From Myxocyprinus asiaticus (taxonomy: Eukaryota; Chordata; Actinopteri; Cypriniformes; Catostomidae): a DNA stretch of 64,000 bases. Below are positions 43,256-55,026 of this stretch, piece by piece. Location of the stretch: positions 11,736,001-11,800,000 of the forward strand of contig NC_059393.1 of the NCBI RefSeq assembly GCF_019703515.2, written 5' to 3'. Under the pieces are notes generated by a model. The model searched no databases. It had not been told where the DNA came from and saw only the letters and a program-made list of their open reading frames with translations. Position 1 is the first letter of the stretch. Each line of letters starts with the position of its first letter. A program made the translations under genes and the position numbers.

Positions 43256-43588
43256 CTGACGTACCGGCGGGTGGGGTCTCGCGGCGGGGCGGAGCCTGAG
43301 GTGCCACGCCGTGTCGTGGCCGTGCTGAGTTCAGGGACATCAAAGCACTTACCTGGCTCCTTGTGACCACCCCCGGAACAGCCTGGGATGGGGGAGGAAG
43401 AGGCCTGTCCTCGTGACCTGTGGAGACCGTCACATCAGGGGCGGATTTGAGCCACAGCTGGGTGCGCAGGGGCGGGGAGACCGCCGCTGGAGCGCCAAAC
43501 CTGCCAAAATGGAATGGTGGACGGTGGTCGTGATGACGGCCGTACGCACCGGGTATGTGTGACCCAGGGAACAAGGAAACCGCTGTTT

Positions 43589-45149
43589 TTATGAACTCTT
43601 GGGTACTGCAGCCACTTGGGCATGCGGCAAAATTAAATGAAAAGGTAACAAAAGATTATCCTCTCGGCCCTCCACCGGGGGATGGAGTGGTCTGCTTACC
43701 AGCTCCAGAGCAGTAGGTTTTGTCATCCCTGGGTCGCCCGTCTCAGGGGCGCTTTGAAGCCTTTCGTGGGTTCTTGGCAGCCGGCCGTAAGACGGGTGGC
43801 GTCTGCTTCCTGCGGTGGGCTCCACGCCGGGGCGGGCTGCAGCGGAGCCTGTGCAGTCACCGCAGGGGGACGCCCTTGGTGGTGAGCAGACGGGGTGCAG
43901 GATCTTGAGCCGTGCCGGGGCAGGATGTGCTGGATAACCCTCCGTCTGCTGCTTCACCGCCGAGAACTGCTGGGTAAAGTCCTCGACGGTGTCACCGAAC
44001 AGGCCAACCTGGGAAATGGGGGTGCCAAGGAACCATGCCTTGTCGGCCTCTCCCACCTCGACCAGGTTGAGACAAAGGTGGCGCTCCTGGACCACCAAGG
44101 TGGACATTGCCCGCCCGGAGAGCGAGGTCGGTCACTGAGGGCAGCTCCTGCATCAGTACCGGGGCGGAACTACCCTCGTGCAGTTCCTTTAGCGCCTTGG
44201 CTTGGTGGACTTGCAGGAGAGCCATGGCATGCAGGGCAGAGGCGGCTTGACCAGCGGCGTCATAGGCTTTGGCCATCAGGGATGACGTAAATCTACAGGC
44301 CTTGGACGGGAGCTTTGGGCACCTGCGCCAGGTGGTGGTGCTCTGTGGGCATAGGTGCACCGCTAGTGCCTTATCCACCGGGGGATCACCGAATAGCCCT
44401 TGCCCGCCCCACCATCGAGGGTAGTGAGGGCGGGGGAGCTGAAAGATCAGGACCGGGCAGTAAAAGGTGCCTCCCACGACCTTGTCAGCTCCTCGTGCAC
44501 TTCCGGGAAGAAAGGAACTGGGGCGGGGCGTGGCTGTGAGCGGTGCTGCGAGCCCAGGAACCAATCATCGAGCTGCGAGGGTTCAGGAGAGAGCGGAGGG
44601 TTCCACTCTAGCCCGACGCTCACGGCCGCCTGGGAAAGCATGTCCGTCATCTCCGCGTCAGCCTGTGACTGGGCTATCGTACCCGTGGGGGGGAGCCCAG
44701 CTGAGGTTTCTGCGTCCGATTGGACGAGCCCGCTCTCCGATGCTGCGCTCGAGAGCTCATCACCTTCGCGGGCTCCGAACAAGAGGTCGAACTCACTGTG
44801 AGACGAGCCAGCAGACGAGCGTGCTGGGGAATGGGAGATCCATGGGGGGATACCCGGCGGAGGTGGTCCCTTTGGGGTCCCCAAATTGCCCCCAGTGCTA
44901 GCCGCGCTGGCCTCATACCAGTAGGTAGAAGGACTGGGGCGTGGGAGCCGCTGGGGCGGCTTGCTTTCTTACGAGGGTAAGCCGTGACCTCATTGTTGCC
45001 ATGGACATGTTCTCGCAATGTGTACATGACCCATCCACGAACGCTGTCTCCGTGTGGACAGCGCCCAGACACGAAAGACAGCGATCGTGACCATCAAAAG
45101 GCGAGCGATAACGACCGCAACCAGGAATAACACACAAACAGAAAGGCAT
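43589..45149 (-). pseudogene. DIRS gag-like protein, decayed (element 2)
   Basis: The start at 45,149 reads MPFCLCVIPGCGRYRSPFDG and DGSCTHCENMSMATMRSR: a Cys-rich head. Then, in other frames, FDLLFGAREGDELSSAASES (44,447-44,884), SLMAKAYDAAGQAASALHAM (about 44,270) and ISQVGLFGDTVEDFTQQFSA (about 44,010). The order is the same as in DIRS 1, but the frameshifts differ. It would form the element particle. Confidence 0.8.
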
Positions 45150-45530
45150 CTTTAAAAAGACGCATCTTTAAAAAGACGTTCCGTGTGTGCCGCTCTTTTA
45201 GAGAAATATACTCTTTTTAGAAAATACCCTTTTATTTCTGCCGAAGAGCCCAGGGGCATTCTCTGCAGTGCACCAGTGCAGAGGGGGGAGAAGCCACTGA
45301 AATGCGCTGTCAGATCCAGCAGAGTTGAATGAACAGCCGTGGGAATTCATCTCAGTGAGCATCGACCGTTCGCTCCTTTTATACCCGTATGTTCAGGGGA
45401 GTGGTATGTAAATACCACTCGCCAATTTTCATTGGCCTTTTATCAAAGACCAGAGGTGTTTCGGGCTCCCAAGAGTGACCCCTAGTGTCACTACATCGAC
45501 ACAACGTCGAGTGAGTGACAGACAGGGAAC
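45150..45530 (-). repeat. DIRS 2 right (5') terminal repeat and leader
   Basis: Outer end 'acaacgtcgagtgagtgaca'; on the minus strand TATAAAAGGAG, as in the other DIRS ends. It matches 26,518-26,935 in the same orientation and 39,001-39,435 inverted. Confidence 0.85.
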
Positions 45531-46344
45531 TGGATTTTTTAAATATACATAAAATTATCAAACTCCAGTTTATTCTATACAATGCCAATGGCAAAACGTA
45601 AATGCTCATTTTAAACAAGAACAACTGATTAGCAGCAACCGGTATTTTCACAGTGTAGGAGGAAACATGGTGCATCTGTATAGTTTGATATTGAAATGTT
45701 CCTACCAGTGTTAAAACCAAACCTACGCTCTTGGGTTGCACTCATAACACAGTAGGTTCACTGGTTCCAGGACTGAAATCACAACCTGGTATGAAACTAA
45801 CTCTAACCATGACATGACATAAGAGCAATCAGTTTAAGACAACAGGGAACTTAACAGCTTAAAAACTGAAAATATTTCACTTTTCATGATAGGTATAGCA
45901 TTAATGCTATATTTAGGGGGTATAACAATAGTCTTACTTTTTTGATCACATGCCCAAAATTACAAGATTTTCCAGTCATAATTAATTCAGTATTCTTAAA
46001 ATAGGAAGAAAAAAAAAACACTCTTTGAAAATTTCATTATTAAAAAAAAAAACTTACTTTGTTGAATAAATAAATAAATCCAAGCTCATTTGCAAATCAA
46101 AAAATGTAATTACTTTCAAAGAGGCTTTGAATGGAGCAAAAAAATTTCTGAGCAGACACTGTTTGGTCCTGATAGAAGCAGAAGTTAATTTAAAACTAAA
46201 ACACTTTGATCGCTGATGCATGCTCAGTCGACATATAAGTTCTGGTCCATAAAATGGCTTAGTTTCTTTTACTGCAAGAATTTTGTTAGTATTTCACAAA
46301 TGGCAAAATTAGTATACAGTACATTAACTAGTGAATGTCTTGAG
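45531..46344. other. Mostly unassigned; hAT-like right end at about 45,711-45,735
   Basis: 'aaaaccaaacctacgctctt' equals the right end of the 417-bp hAT at 38,457-38,873. Its left part is not found, perhaps cut off by DIRS 2. The rest is AT-rich without genes. Confidence 0.4.
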
Positions 46345-46553
46345 CTAGTTAGTGGTGTTTGCCAAGGCAAGCATCACTATTACTATTGTATACACTTATG
46401 GGTAAATATTAAACTTCTGTGTGTATCTTATCCTACACCATTTGTGCTACAGGTATGAATGATACCTTAAATCGTATGGCTTGTTGAGGAGCGGTGTGTT
46501 ATTACCTTTCTAAGTGATCAGACATTCCAATGACCTGCATTTAAGGAGGAACA
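46345..46553 (+). repeat. Dispersed 'aaggcaagcatcactattac' repeat, copy 2
   Basis: 'gtttgccaaggcaagcatca' and 'ctattactattgtatac', then 'ctacaccatttgtgctacag' and 'gtatgaatgataccttaaat'. Same order as in copy 1 (22,381). Confidence 0.65.
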
Positions 46554-46561
46554 CAAGCCAT

Positions 46562-47123
46562 TAGGGGTGTGCAGTGGAGCCATTATCTGTATTTGTAGCT
46601 GTATCTGTTCATATGAAAAAACCATCTGTCTCTGTATTCGTATAGAACCAAGTGTGGGCAGGGCTTAAACCAGAAGTGGATCCAAACTAAATGAAATGCC
46701 CATTTTTAAGTATTAATCTTACATTTATAGTTTCTATTATGCCTTTTCATAAAAATAGCCTAATAATAATATTAATATACCATTATTATTTAAAAAAAAT
46801 AATATATATATATGTTCTTACCAGATGAAGCTGAATTTGTAGGCTACATTAACTGTGGAATATGTTGTGGTTTCTCCCGGTATTTCAGATATTAATATCT
46901 GCATGAAACAGAATTTTCATTTGTCTGTGCATGTATAACAACATTATTCCCGAGGCAAGAAGTGTCAAGCAAAATGTGTAATGTCAAGCACACATTTTTG
47001 CAGTTAATAATAAATACAAATTCAAACATTAAAAGAAATTAAAATAAAATCAATATAGCCTACAAACAGGTGAAAGTCCCATAAGTCTATCAGGTCCTAC
47101 GATAGGACACCATTATTTAGTTA

Positions 47124-47160
<37 letters not shown>

Positions 47161-48284
47161 TTACATTCATGTACAGCCTTACCAGAGTTCAAGAACACTT
47201 AACATTTTAACATTACAACTTAACATTAGCACAGTTTAAAGAAGTAGAAAATCATGTTTCAGTTTCTTTGTTTTACATAAGGAATATTCCGAAAAGATGA
47301 ATACTTTATGGAGAATTTAAACTTTTTTTTGGAATAAAGTCTTAACCAGATGTGAATATAAATGTGGTCAACTTTTTTTTTTTTTTTTTCATTTGGTATG
47401 CCCAATTCCCACTACTCACTAGGTCCTCATTGTGGTGCGGTTACTCACCTCAATCTGGGTGCCGGAGGACAAGTCTCAGTTGCCTCCGCTTCTGAGACAG
47501 TCAATCCGCGCATCTTATCACGTGGCTCACTGTGCATGACACTGCGGCGACTCATAGCATGTGAAGGCTCATGCTATTCTCTGTGATCCATGCACAACTT
47601 ACCATGCACCCCATTCAGAGCAAGAACCACTAATCACGACCACGATGAGGTTACCCCATGTGACTCTACCCTCCCTAGCAACCGGGCCAATTTGGTTGCT
47701 TAGGAGACCTGGCTGGAGTCACTCAGCACACTCAGATTCGAACTTGCGACTCCAGGGGTGGTAGTCAGCATCAACACAAATATGGTCAAATTTAAGAGAC
47801 GACTAGATGAGCTCCGACATGAAATCATCACTTCAGGTCAGGAATTTAACATTGCGCTCATGTTTAGGCTATAAATAAATACATGAGAATCACGTGTGAA
47901 TCGTGTGATACATTAACATAGACATTTAAAGAAGTGGAAAGTGTATATGATATTGTATCTTAGTTAATATTACACTTGATAAGATCCAGACACACACAAT
48001 TTACAGAGACTGCAAACGGAGTCAAGACCGCAGCCATCTGATCTGAAATCACAACGTGCGCATTTTCATTTATAAGGTTTACACTTTCGAAATATTGGCT
48101 GCACAGATTCATAAATTCATTGTAATTTTGGATATGTTTATTTAAAATGTCGCTTTATCCTTGTGATTTTTGGATAATCAGTCCAAAAAATATTTTCTAT
48201 ATTATGCTGATGAATCCGTTATTTGTTTTGAAGTCATTATCCGTGCCTTTCCGAATAAGGTATTCGGCTTCGGGCACATCCCTA
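46562..48284. mobile_element. hAT-like element with perfect 8-bp duplication and nested SINE
   Basis: Flanked by 'caagccat' at 46,554-46,561 and 48,285-48,292. The ends are 'taggggtgtgcagtgg' and (inverse) 'tagggatgtgcccgaag'. The 1,723-bp copy contains a SINE (47,372-47,777), an (aat)n run at about 47,125-47,159, and otherwise AT-rich non-coding DNA. No transposase frame is recognised. Confidence 0.85.
47372..47777 (-). mobile_element. tRNA-derived SINE, minus orientation
   Basis: On the minus strand it reads head to tail. The B-box inverse 'agattcgaacttgcgactcc' and 'tagcaaccgggccaatttgg' are visible, with a poly-A (plus-strand poly-T) tail at 47,373-47,390. Its duplication is 'aaatgtggtcaa' (47,360-47,371) and 'aaatatggtcaa' (47,778-47,789), one mismatch. 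Same family as 3,886-4,361. Confidence 0.9.
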
Positions 48285-48292
48285 CAAGCCAT

Positions 48293-48830
48293 ATACTGTA
48301 TAGGGACAGACTGATCAGACTGTGAATTCGGCAACAGTTCTGTCTGGTCTGTTCTGACCAAAATATGAACCACTGCCCCAAATGGCCAAAGCTGTAAATG
48401 CTGTTGAATGCATGGGCACGTTTGAGCTCCAGTTTCCGGGTGAAATGTCCACAGAGTGGTGCTAAAAGTTATATTTTTAGTTGTAAATGATGTAATACAC
48501 TCAATAGGAATGCATATTTTATTAACCATACACCCCAACCCAAACCCTAAACCTTACCATCAGTGGAGTAAAAATTTTATTTTAGAGTGAAAATGCAACC
48601 TCCGAATTGCACTCACCATTGTTTAAAAAACACAATTACTTCCTGGTTCCCATGGGACTAGAACCCGTGTCTTGGAAGTTGTGCAGTAGCGCCACAGGAA
48701 AAGGTAAACACATTTGAATTGATACAAACATGCCTGACAGTAATTTGGCACAATGGGGTTGATTTCAAGGTACTGGAACATTCGGTGGCAACATGTTGAT
48801 TTACAGTGTAATCACGTTGTTGGGGACCAG
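48293..48830 (+). repeat. Copy of the unclassified five-copy dispersed repeat
   Basis: 'cagactgtgaattcggcaac', 'gggtgaaatgtccacagagt', 'caaaccctaaaccttaccat', 'tacttcctggttcccatggg', 'agcgccacaggaaaaggtaa' and 'ggtggcaacatgttgattta'. Same order as the copies at 22.6, 59.0 and (minus) 12.0 kb. Confidence 0.8.
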
Positions 48831-50142
48831 AATATCACAGAGACTTAGGGGTGGGCTCTTTTGACTTGGACAATAAGCATCCAGTTAGTAACCACCCAGA
48901 ACATCCTAGCAACTAATGTGTATTTCATTAAATTTGATTACAGATGTTGGTGATCATTTAGGTCTTGAATTTCAGAAACAGTTTTCTTCATAGAAATATT
49001 TCCTCTTCTGATTCCAACAAGCCATGTGTTAATTATTTTACTTTGCTGGTTGCACTAACTGCGTTTGACAATAGTGCTAAAGCTCTGAAATAAATCATCC
49101 CATTATGCAAATCCCTATGAACAGTTTTGAGGGTTTCACACAGTGCCACAGAAATGCATCACTCTCAGTTGTTTGTTTTGATTCAAAATGTTGTTTCGCT
49201 CAAGTTATCAAAGTCCTTTTGCCCGTTATATATAATTTTTCTTATGAAATATATTGTAATAGCAAAGCCCCCATTTAGCTCATTTTTCAAGGACAGAAAA
49301 GGAAAAACGGCATCATTAGAGCAGGTACAGTGCTCTTGAATTATTGCTTGCCTTTCTCAATTTTCTGTGATGTATGGAGAAGCACCCTCAGAGTACAAAA
49401 GCTCTTACATGGTTAAGTTAGAGAATAATTTGGCTGGAACTAATTTATTTATTGAAACGACAGAATGATATACCACCGCTCCAGTGGAAGGGGGCTGAAG
49501 CAGGTACGGACCAGGCAACTGGAACATTCAAAAATAGATGACGATGAGGAGAAAGGAAGACAAAAAGCCTCAATTGACACCCATGCTTCCAAGCAATTGC
49601 TGTAGGTGTGCAGCGAAGTTATTAAAAGGGAATATTTTGGTGGGTATAATTTCAATTGTGTCATCTTGCATCTATCTTTTAGAAATGGAAGTCAACAAGC
49701 TAACAAGAACAAACTAACAGCCGTTTAACCATTCAAAATTGATTTCGTTAAGACTATTAAGGAATGCTATTATCTATTCCCTGGATTTTCCAAGTGATGG
49801 TCAATGAACCTCATTTTGAGGGTCATTAAATCCTGCTAAACAGATTATGCACAGTAGAAAATTGGCCGGGTTTGACAGTGAATCAGTGGAAAAGGATTAT
49901 ATCAGTTTATTCCATTAGTTAAATAAGGTTTTCAAACGCACTTTATCCAAGGTGTCAAATTCATACCATGCATAGCATTGGTGTGAATGAGCCTTGGACA
50001 TCTATCCAGAATTATCTCTATAGCACATTCTGCCAAAATGGTTCTCAAGTTTTTGTCAGGCAGGCCCACCCAATCATAATCAGATCATCTTTCAATGAAT
50101 GCTAATCAGCATTTTTGCCAGATGTTTGAACATAATACTGTT
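48831..50142. other. Unique sequence, candidate conserved non-coding DNA at about 49,080-49,900
   Basis: No repeat of this window and no mobile-element ends are visible. Balanced words such as 'cacagaaatgcatcactctc', 'agcaaagcccccatttagct' and 'cagccgtttaaccattcaaa' occur. Two frames of about 70 codons on opposite strands are without motifs. The call is a suspicion only. Confidence 0.3.
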
Positions 50143-50150
50143 GAATAATG

Positions 50151-50694
50151 CAGTGATTCTCAACCGGGGGGGTGGGGCCCAATTGGGGGCTTCAGGACAT
50201 TTCCAAACGGGCCTCAAGATGACTTACAATTACAAGTTCTTAAAGCTGTAGTACAATAAACTAACTATTTATAATAAATCTAAAAATGCTAAATGCTAAA
50301 AATCAAGATTTAAAAAATTTAAGTCAACGTAAAACAACAGTTATACCAACTAATTGTACATTTGAGAGGTAGAGCTCTTAAAGTGCCTAATGCTACCATT
50401 ATTATGAATGAAGCTACGCAAGTAATTTACTGTTATGCTTATTCATTTAGCAGAAAGAAACGACTTAAAAGGAATTAGGAACACAAAAAAAAAAAAAAAA
50501 TGTTATTTGAGGAAAATAGGTTTACTCAGAGACTTATTTAAACGATATGTTACTGATACCGGAAGTGCTGCAGGAATAGTTGGGTTCTAATTCTTTTGTT
50601 ATGATTGAAATGGTCTATGGTGGGGGGGGGGGGGTCTTCAAATATTTTGTTGGACTATGGGGGGCCTTTGAGTCAAAATGGTTGATAACCACTG
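50151..50694. mobile_element. hAT-like MITE, 544 bp, perfect 8-bp target duplication
   Basis: 'gaataatg' lies at 50,143-50,150 and 50,695-50,702. The ends 'cagtgattctcaacc' and (inverse) 'cagtggttatcaacc' differ at two of 15 bases. The interior is AT-rich, with A- and G-runs ('ggtggggggggggggggtct' style, about 50,619-50,634). No coding. Confidence 0.92.
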
Positions 50695-50702
50695 GAATAA
50701 TG

Positions 50703-51699
50703 GATAACTTATTTTGAAAGTGCTATGAAAAAGATTAAAGATATAACTGATTACAGTATACCTGGTTGCTCTTTCAGCTTTATTGTTCTGTTTCTTTTAA
50801 ATAATGAAAAAAGCAGAATTTCTATAAAAAAATAAAAAAAACAGACCATGAAATAAATGAACTGCATACATTATCAGTTCTCTATGTTTTGTTGAATAAT
50901 AGAAGAATGCAAGTTATACTCTTCATTGAAGAATGGACTGCGAATAAAGCCTTTGAGCACCACTGCTCTATTATATCAACAAACACTTTCTTTGAGTAGC
51001 TACCAGTACAATAATTTAGCACTGTAGCTCCTATACATGTAGTGCATGTTTAATGAGAGTGACCTTTAAAGCCAAAAAAGGAAGACCAGACCTCAGCCGG
51101 GTGTATATAAATAGCTTTAGCACCTCTCTCACTCTTTCTCCAATATCTTCCATATCTCTAAACATCCAAGGTATGTCAACTGCTGTAAAATACTTTTTGT
51201 TATGAAAAATAACCATGACTCACCCATCTTAAACACATCTGTAATTTTTCTGACACAATGACAACACACACACCATCGAGTTGTGCAGGGTGCCGAGGGA
51301 GAGAACCTCCATGCTCCAAACTCCGGGAGTTCATGGCCTGCTTTTAGCAGTTTCTGTGCTTAACCGTCAGATTGGTCTGCTGTGTTGCTGCAGTGGCAAA
51401 TCTGCCCTATCTTTGGCACATGTGATTCTTTGCTCTAAAAGAAGCTATTCCCAATGTACCTGTTCAATTTACATTGGGCCTAAGAATGAAAAACAAGTCA
51501 ATTCTCCTAGCAAAGAAAGAGAATGTAATGTATTTCTTTTTCTTTTTTGGTAAACATCTCTGTTGGTTTCACACTGGAACATGTGCTAGCATCATCATAC
51601 AGGGAGTTCGTCATGGTTTATGTCTAGTCTATTGTGTAGAACCCTGGTCCATGAAGGTCTTTCAAGAAGTCTATGGATGAATATGTTGCACTGGTAGCA
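50703..51699. other. No recognisable feature
   Basis: Gene-free. The open frames at 51,281-51,553 (90 codons) and 51,474-51,680 show no domain, and no splice structure is supported. Confidence 0.4.
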
Positions 51700-52080
51700 C
51701 GTTCACATCACCCAGATGTCTATTTAATGTGTATGTTTACATCTGGAAGGCGTATTTTTTTTTTTTTTTTTAAGTTGTTTGCTCATCTGCAATATGTTTA
51801 AAAGACGTATGTCAATAACTATGTCTCGGATGTCAGTAAGACATTCAGCAGATATCTTCAAGACGTTTATGATGTAGAATGTTTGTAAATCTTATCTTTT
51901 TTAAGATGTTTAGCAGATGATAATTAGATTGCGATGCTTTCCAGTTGAAAAATTCTAAAACATATCTAATCAACACAGAAAAACTTGAATTAAAACTTGG
52001 AAATAAACAGAACATTTTAGGATTTTGAAACATTTTAAACAACAAAATGTTATAAAATAAAATTAATTAGAAATATTTAA
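51700..52080 (+). repeat. Dispersed 'acattcagcagatatctt' repeat, copy 1
   Basis: 'cggatgtcagtaagacattc', 'agcagatatcttcaagacgt' and 'gatgctttccagttgaaaaa' recur at 55,953-56,130. A poly-T run lies at 51,757-51,772. Family unknown. Confidence 0.55.
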
Positions 52081-52724
52081 GATTACTTACTATTTCTAGG
52101 CACTTATCAAGCAAATTTGTGAAATTTACTACATTAACTCCTTGGTACTGTGACAATATCATTTCATGATCATCTACCATGATGGATTTGGTGGATTTTT
52201 TAAATTTTTTTATGATTTTCAAAAAATTATTTTAATGATTCATCTGCTTAGGAAAGGCAAGTAAATTTGTCATCTTTCTGACTGTCATAATCCATCCCTA
52301 TTTTTTCCTCTTTATGGATAGTTGTGAAAATGTTATAGTCAATTTCTTTTGTCTTTTTCTGTAGCAAATGTGAACACAAAAATATTTGCTATAGTCTCCC
52401 ATTCATCATGTTTACCCATCTACTGTTTACTTTTGTGTTCCAAACCCCAACATGTGAAAAGTGTCCATTTAAACCTGTTTTTAAGACCCAATGATCTTTT
52501 ACAAATCGTCATATCTCATTTAGTCATGCATTTAATTTCATTTACACATAGAATAATTTGAACTAAACTTATGCAAACGGCCCCTTAGGCAATTGTTAAA
52601 TGATCAAGATTTAACTAAAACCTTGTTGTAAAGTGTTACCCATTATGAACATATACACAAAGATGACCTCTATTACTTTTGTTTCCGTGACTTATTAGCT
52701 AAACCAAATTGGTGACTTTGTTAG
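52081..52724. other. No recognisable feature
   Basis: AT-rich sequence; a 70-codon frame at 52,349-52,561 has no motif. Confidence 0.4.
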
Positions 52725-53585
52725 AGTAGTGGGTACTTTTTACTCTCACTCAAGGAAATTTCGAATGAAAAAAAATGTACCTTTACTTCGTTACAGTGGG
52801 CGGCATTCCTGTCGTTACATTACTGTGTTTAATTTAATTAATGCGTAATTTATTGAGAGATTATTGAATGGGACGTTTACGACAGCGGAAGTTCACACAG
52901 CTGCACATGCTGTCACAGACTGTCACTCAAGCCGAGTCCATCACTGCTGCAGCATCAAACTCTTCAAAGTGAAACTCTTTCTTCGCTCCCCACAATGAAA
53001 AAAGAATAAGTTTCATCATGCAATGCCTTCATTTAACACCAAGACAAGCAGATATTTCAAGGTTAAAATTGCAGCTCCAATTTAAGGCAGCACGCTGAGG
53101 TAAGTTGTGGCTCTAATTATAATGCAGACTTTTCTGTGACATGGTGATGGTCATTTTCAGGGTGATTCTGTAACTGGGCTCTTATGACATCAGTTTTTAA
53201 GTGTACATTTTTAAATCTGCAGCAATATATCAGTGTGCTTTGTCCCGCGTCCCACATGTCATAAGTAGTATTTATTCTTTTATCCCGTGCCCCTGCGGGG
53301 GTACTGGAAACTATTGCATATACTTCGGGCTGATTAACAGTATAAATCTATGTAAACATCCACGTTAAGTGTAAATGCCTTTTGCTCTGCCGAACGTGTA
53401 TTTGACAACTGAAGTGCGTACAGACATTTCTGGTGGAGCGCGTTACTGCTGTACAGATCTAATGATCTAAAACCTTTGGACACTGAAAACTGTAACTACA
53501 CTGAACTAACAACTAAAAGCTACAAAATAGTGAAAGAAGGCATTAATAAAACATGATCTTGCTTTGGTTTATATTTCAGCATTAT
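52725..53585 (-). mobile_element. Probable hAT-like element, left part
   Basis: 'agtgggtactttttactctc' with 'ttacttcgttacagtgggcg' and 'gcgtaatttattgagagatt' resembles a widespread fish hAT whose terminus reads CAGAGGTGGGTAGAGTAGCC. Such a terminus is present, inverted, at 55,920-55,950. The two parts would be separated by the MITE and Harbinger-like insertions. Boundaries are approximate. Confidence 0.4.
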
Positions 53586-53851
53586 ATATAATGTCCCTGT
53601 GAAATTCTCTCTTCATTTGCTCACCCTCATTCTAGATGTGTGTGACTTTCTTTTATCTGCTGAACTCAAATGAATAGTTTTAGAAGAATTTCTAAGCTCC
53701 TTTGGTCCATACAATGCAAGTGAATGTGTGCTAACATTTTAAAGCTAAAAAAATAAAATAAATCACAAGTCAGTATAAAAGTAATCCATAAGACTCCAGT
53801 GGTTAAATCAATATCTTCAGAAGTGATGTGATAGGTGTGGATGAGAAACAG

Positions 53852-55026
53852 GGGTCAGATTCAAGAAATGTTCTTAAGAAGAAATTTCTTCATAACTACC
53901 ATTTCCTTCTTAATTTTTAACTTTTCTTAAAAAAGTTAAGAATATTTTGTATTCCCAAATAAACTTCTTAAGAAAGTTCTTATCTTTTTTCTTAAGATTG
54001 TTCTTAAGAAAAAACTTAAGAAGATTCAAATTCTCAAAAATAAATAAATAAATAAAAAATAAATAAATCTTAAATATCGTCATAAATAACCTCTTCAAGT
54101 TAGAATAACCTCACAATTGTCTTAAATCCTAAAAGGTAAGATGTTTAATGAATTTACTGGGTTTTTCATGTTGAGTCTGAAGTCGCAGTGGACTGTTTAC
54201 ATAGAAATTTTATTTTAGACCATAAAACATTTTTGACTGTTTTGTGTTTAATTATATTTTTATTTTCAGCTTGTAAAACATGTACATTTTATCACCAAAT
54301 TCAAACAATAAATGTTGATTTGAAGCTTATTAATGTGGTGAACAATCATGCTTATTCAAACGGATGCGCTACATAGCGCTATCTTTCCGCAATCTTTAGA
54401 GTTCATAGAAACATAATAATTATAACATTAGAAAGCTGATACTTTCTTTTCACCCCACATCTCTATCAGAGTTGGGCACAGCTGAGCCAGCCTCCACCAC
54501 CTTTTCCTATTTACCTGCCTCGTACTTTCCGACGTGATATTATTATCAAGCTTCCTAAGGAGAACTTTTTCCTTGCAGTAATTTCCTCAACAAGAACATC
54601 TAGCTCTTGTCTACTGAAGTTTTTGTTTCTTTACTTTTCCTCCATGTCATAGTAAAAGATATTAAATGGTTGGCAGCAAGTAAATTCTCCTTTGACGGTT
54701 AATGTCATTAATCTAACACATCTCGCGCACTTTATATTTAAAAAAAATGTATCGCAATGTGCTTGCTACTTAAAAAAATAATCTATGATCTACCAGTGTT
54801 GAAGTATTGAATTTGTTGTAGGCTATTAGACAAGGAAAGCTCATGAGCAGGCTGATCAGACAATGTAAAAGCCTGTCTTTTTATTCTTAAGAATATTTTT
54901 TAGATGTTCTTAAGAAAATATTTGAGAACTTCTTAAGAAATTTTCAGGAATTGCACTTAGGAACGTTCTTACGAACTTCTTATAATTTATCCTAAGAACT
55001 TTTCAATGTTTTCATGAATCCAGCCC
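53852..55026 (-). mobile_element. Harbinger-like element inserted in the MITE, CAG duplication
   Basis: CAG flanks it at 53,849-53,851 and 55,027-55,029. The ends 'gggtcagattcaagaaa' and (inverse) 'gggctggattcatgaaa' match at 13 of 17 bases. CWG target duplications are known for zebrafish Harbinger elements. The interior has many TTCTTAAGAA-like palindromes at both ends and a decayed Myb/SANT-like frame on the minus strand. No transposase. Length 1,175 bp. Confidence 0.8.
54521..54645 (-). pseudogene. Fragment of a Harbinger-type Myb/SANT-like protein
   Basis: The minus-strand frame from 54,645 gives MEEK, a stop, then NFSRQELDVLVEEITARKK and a short basic end. 'FSxxELxVLVEEVxxRK' is the first helix pattern of the Myb/SANT-like (NAIF1-like) domain of Harbinger partner proteins. 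It is about 40 residues with an internal stop. It supports the superfamily call of the host element. Confidence 0.6.

Larger units (their letters stand above)
39001..45530 (-). mobile_element. DIRS-type retrotransposon 2, near full length, decayed
   Basis: A minus-strand element of about 6.5 kb. From right to left: 5' terminal repeat (45,150-45,530), gag-like region, reverse transcriptase with RNase H, tyrosine recombinase, 3' untranslated region, internal complementary-type region (39,706-39,850) and an inverted left arm (39,001-39,705). All domains expected of DIRS are found except a clear methylase. Many frameshifts and stops are present. No target duplication is expected or seen. The left arm may belong to a second partial copy in opposite orientation. 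Confidence 0.88.
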
